A stretch of 64,000 bases of DNA from Darksidea phi (Eukaryota > Ascomycota > Dothideomycetes > Pleosporales > Lentitheciaceae): NCBI GenBank assembly GCA_030770425.1, contig JASJFT010000006.1, positions 248,001-312,000 of the forward strand. Direction: 5' to 3'. A program made the position numbers and the translations under genes. Numbering within the stretch: the first letter of the stretch is position 1; each line of letters begins with the position of its first letter. The notes under the pieces are model-generated. The model was not told the origin of the DNA. It did no database searches and saw only the letters and a program-made list of their open reading frames with translations. This document shows, one piece after another, positions 63,519 through 64,000 of this stretch.

Positions 63519-64000
63519 TTACCAGTTGCGTAGAACATGCACAACTTCACTTATCAACTCAGCAACCTGCGAGCCATTTTCCCAAATCTCATCATGCGCT
63601 CCCTTCAGGTCCCTGACCGCTGCAACCCTCTTCACCTCACCTTTGCACCTCTCTGTCCAGCCCTCGTCTTTCAGTCGCTTCAACATGGCATACCTCTGCT
63701 CTGCCTCAACAAGCTCATCTTCCACACTGTGCCCCAGCACCAACAGTTTCGCGTCGGGCCAGACAGCCTCTGAGTACACACCTGAGACCGGGGACACTTC
63801 CTCGTAGGTTGATGGTTCGCCAAAAGCCCCTTGAATGAAGTCGTGGTAGATGGACGATATTTCCTCGGAATATGATGGCGGTCGGTGATTTTGCAGGAGA
63901 AGGGGGATAGAGTAGATGCCTTCTAGCACAATTAGGGCTTCTGGTCGCGTGGTAGGGGGTTGGCTCAAGCCGATGCCGGAGACGTATTGCAGGAGGAGTG
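63519..64000 (-). CDS. Kynurenine formamidase (BNA7-like), 5' end outside window
   Basis: The C-terminal part (160 codons) of an alpha/beta hydrolase, with the gene's beginning beyond 64000. The frame is open to the window end (LLLQYVSGIGLSQPP). It has IVLEGIYSIPLLLQNH, the block WPDAKLLVLGHSVEDELVEA and the C-terminal GAHDEIWENGSQVAELI. The VLGHSxEDELV and G(T/A)HDE(V/I)WE patterns match fungal N-formylkynurenine formamidase of the tryptophan-to-kynurenine pathway. The histidine of GAHDE is the expected catalytic residue; the nucleophile serine would lie upstream, outside the window. It ends convergent with the stomatin-like gene. Confidence 0.82.
   Translation of the reverse strand, partial: LLLQYVSGIGLSQPPTTRPEALIVLEGIYSIPLLLQNHRPPSYSEEISSIYHDFIQGAFGEPSTYEEVSPVSGVYSEAVWPDAKLLVLGHSVEDELVEAEQRYAMLKRLKDEGWTERCKGEVKRVAAVRDLKGAHDEIWENGSQVAELISEVVHVLRNW

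Overview
The window is nuclear DNA of a filamentous ascomycete (Pezizomycotina; a Dothideomycete-like fungus is my inference). About 25 protein genes are interrupted by short spliceosomal introns, mostly 45-65 nt with GTAAGT/GTATGT-type donors and CTRAC-like branch sites. The families present (CYP504, CYP505, AA9 lytic polysaccharide monooxygenase, CFEM protein, hybrid histidine kinase, GPI-anchored Cu superoxide dismutase) are typical of that group. I rebuilt most genes exon by exon by requiring splice phases to agree and the protein to match its family. Joined lengths were divisible by three in every model except the histidine kinase.

Layout. 0.6-12.4 kb holds housekeeping genes: ribosomal protein uL1 (RPL10A), a MIX23-type mitochondrial protein, DNA ligase I, the Paf1-complex subunit LEO1 head to head with a MOB2-type kinase activator, and ARF1. 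13.5-19 kb is an aromatic catabolism group: homogentisate 1,2-dioxygenase and fumarylacetoacetase share a promoter, and a CYP504-type phenylacetate hydroxylase follows. 20-25 kb has a cell-surface Cu superoxide dismutase, an acetyltransferase relic and about 2.6 kb without a recognisable gene. 25-39.5 kb is dense again: RTP1, SmF, a CZIB/DUF866 zinc protein, a CorA-like transporter, an uncharacterised four-helix membrane protein, an Iec1-like three-finger protein, a pyridoxal-reductase-type aldo/keto reductase and an alkaline ceramidase.

39.7-39.9 kb holds the most unusual object. It is a proline tRNA (anticodon AGG) whose four pieces make a complete 72-nt cloverleaf with a perfect acceptor stem. 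Besides the ordinary anticodon-loop intron, it is split by two further segments of 49 and 48 nt that begin with GT and end with AG like spliceosomal introns.

41-48 kb encodes an MFS sugar transporter and a hybrid histidine kinase. 48-54 kb is a probable quaternary-amine catabolic pair: a dimethylglycine-dehydrogenase-like FAD/GcvT enzyme diverging from a Rieske monooxygenase. 55-64 kb has an AA9 polysaccharide monooxygenase, a self-sufficient CYP505 P450-reductase fusion, a CFEM-like GPI protein, a mitochondrial stomatin-like protein, and the 3' part of a kynurenine formamidase cut by the window end.

Functions rest on recognised motifs and family memory; no database search was possible.
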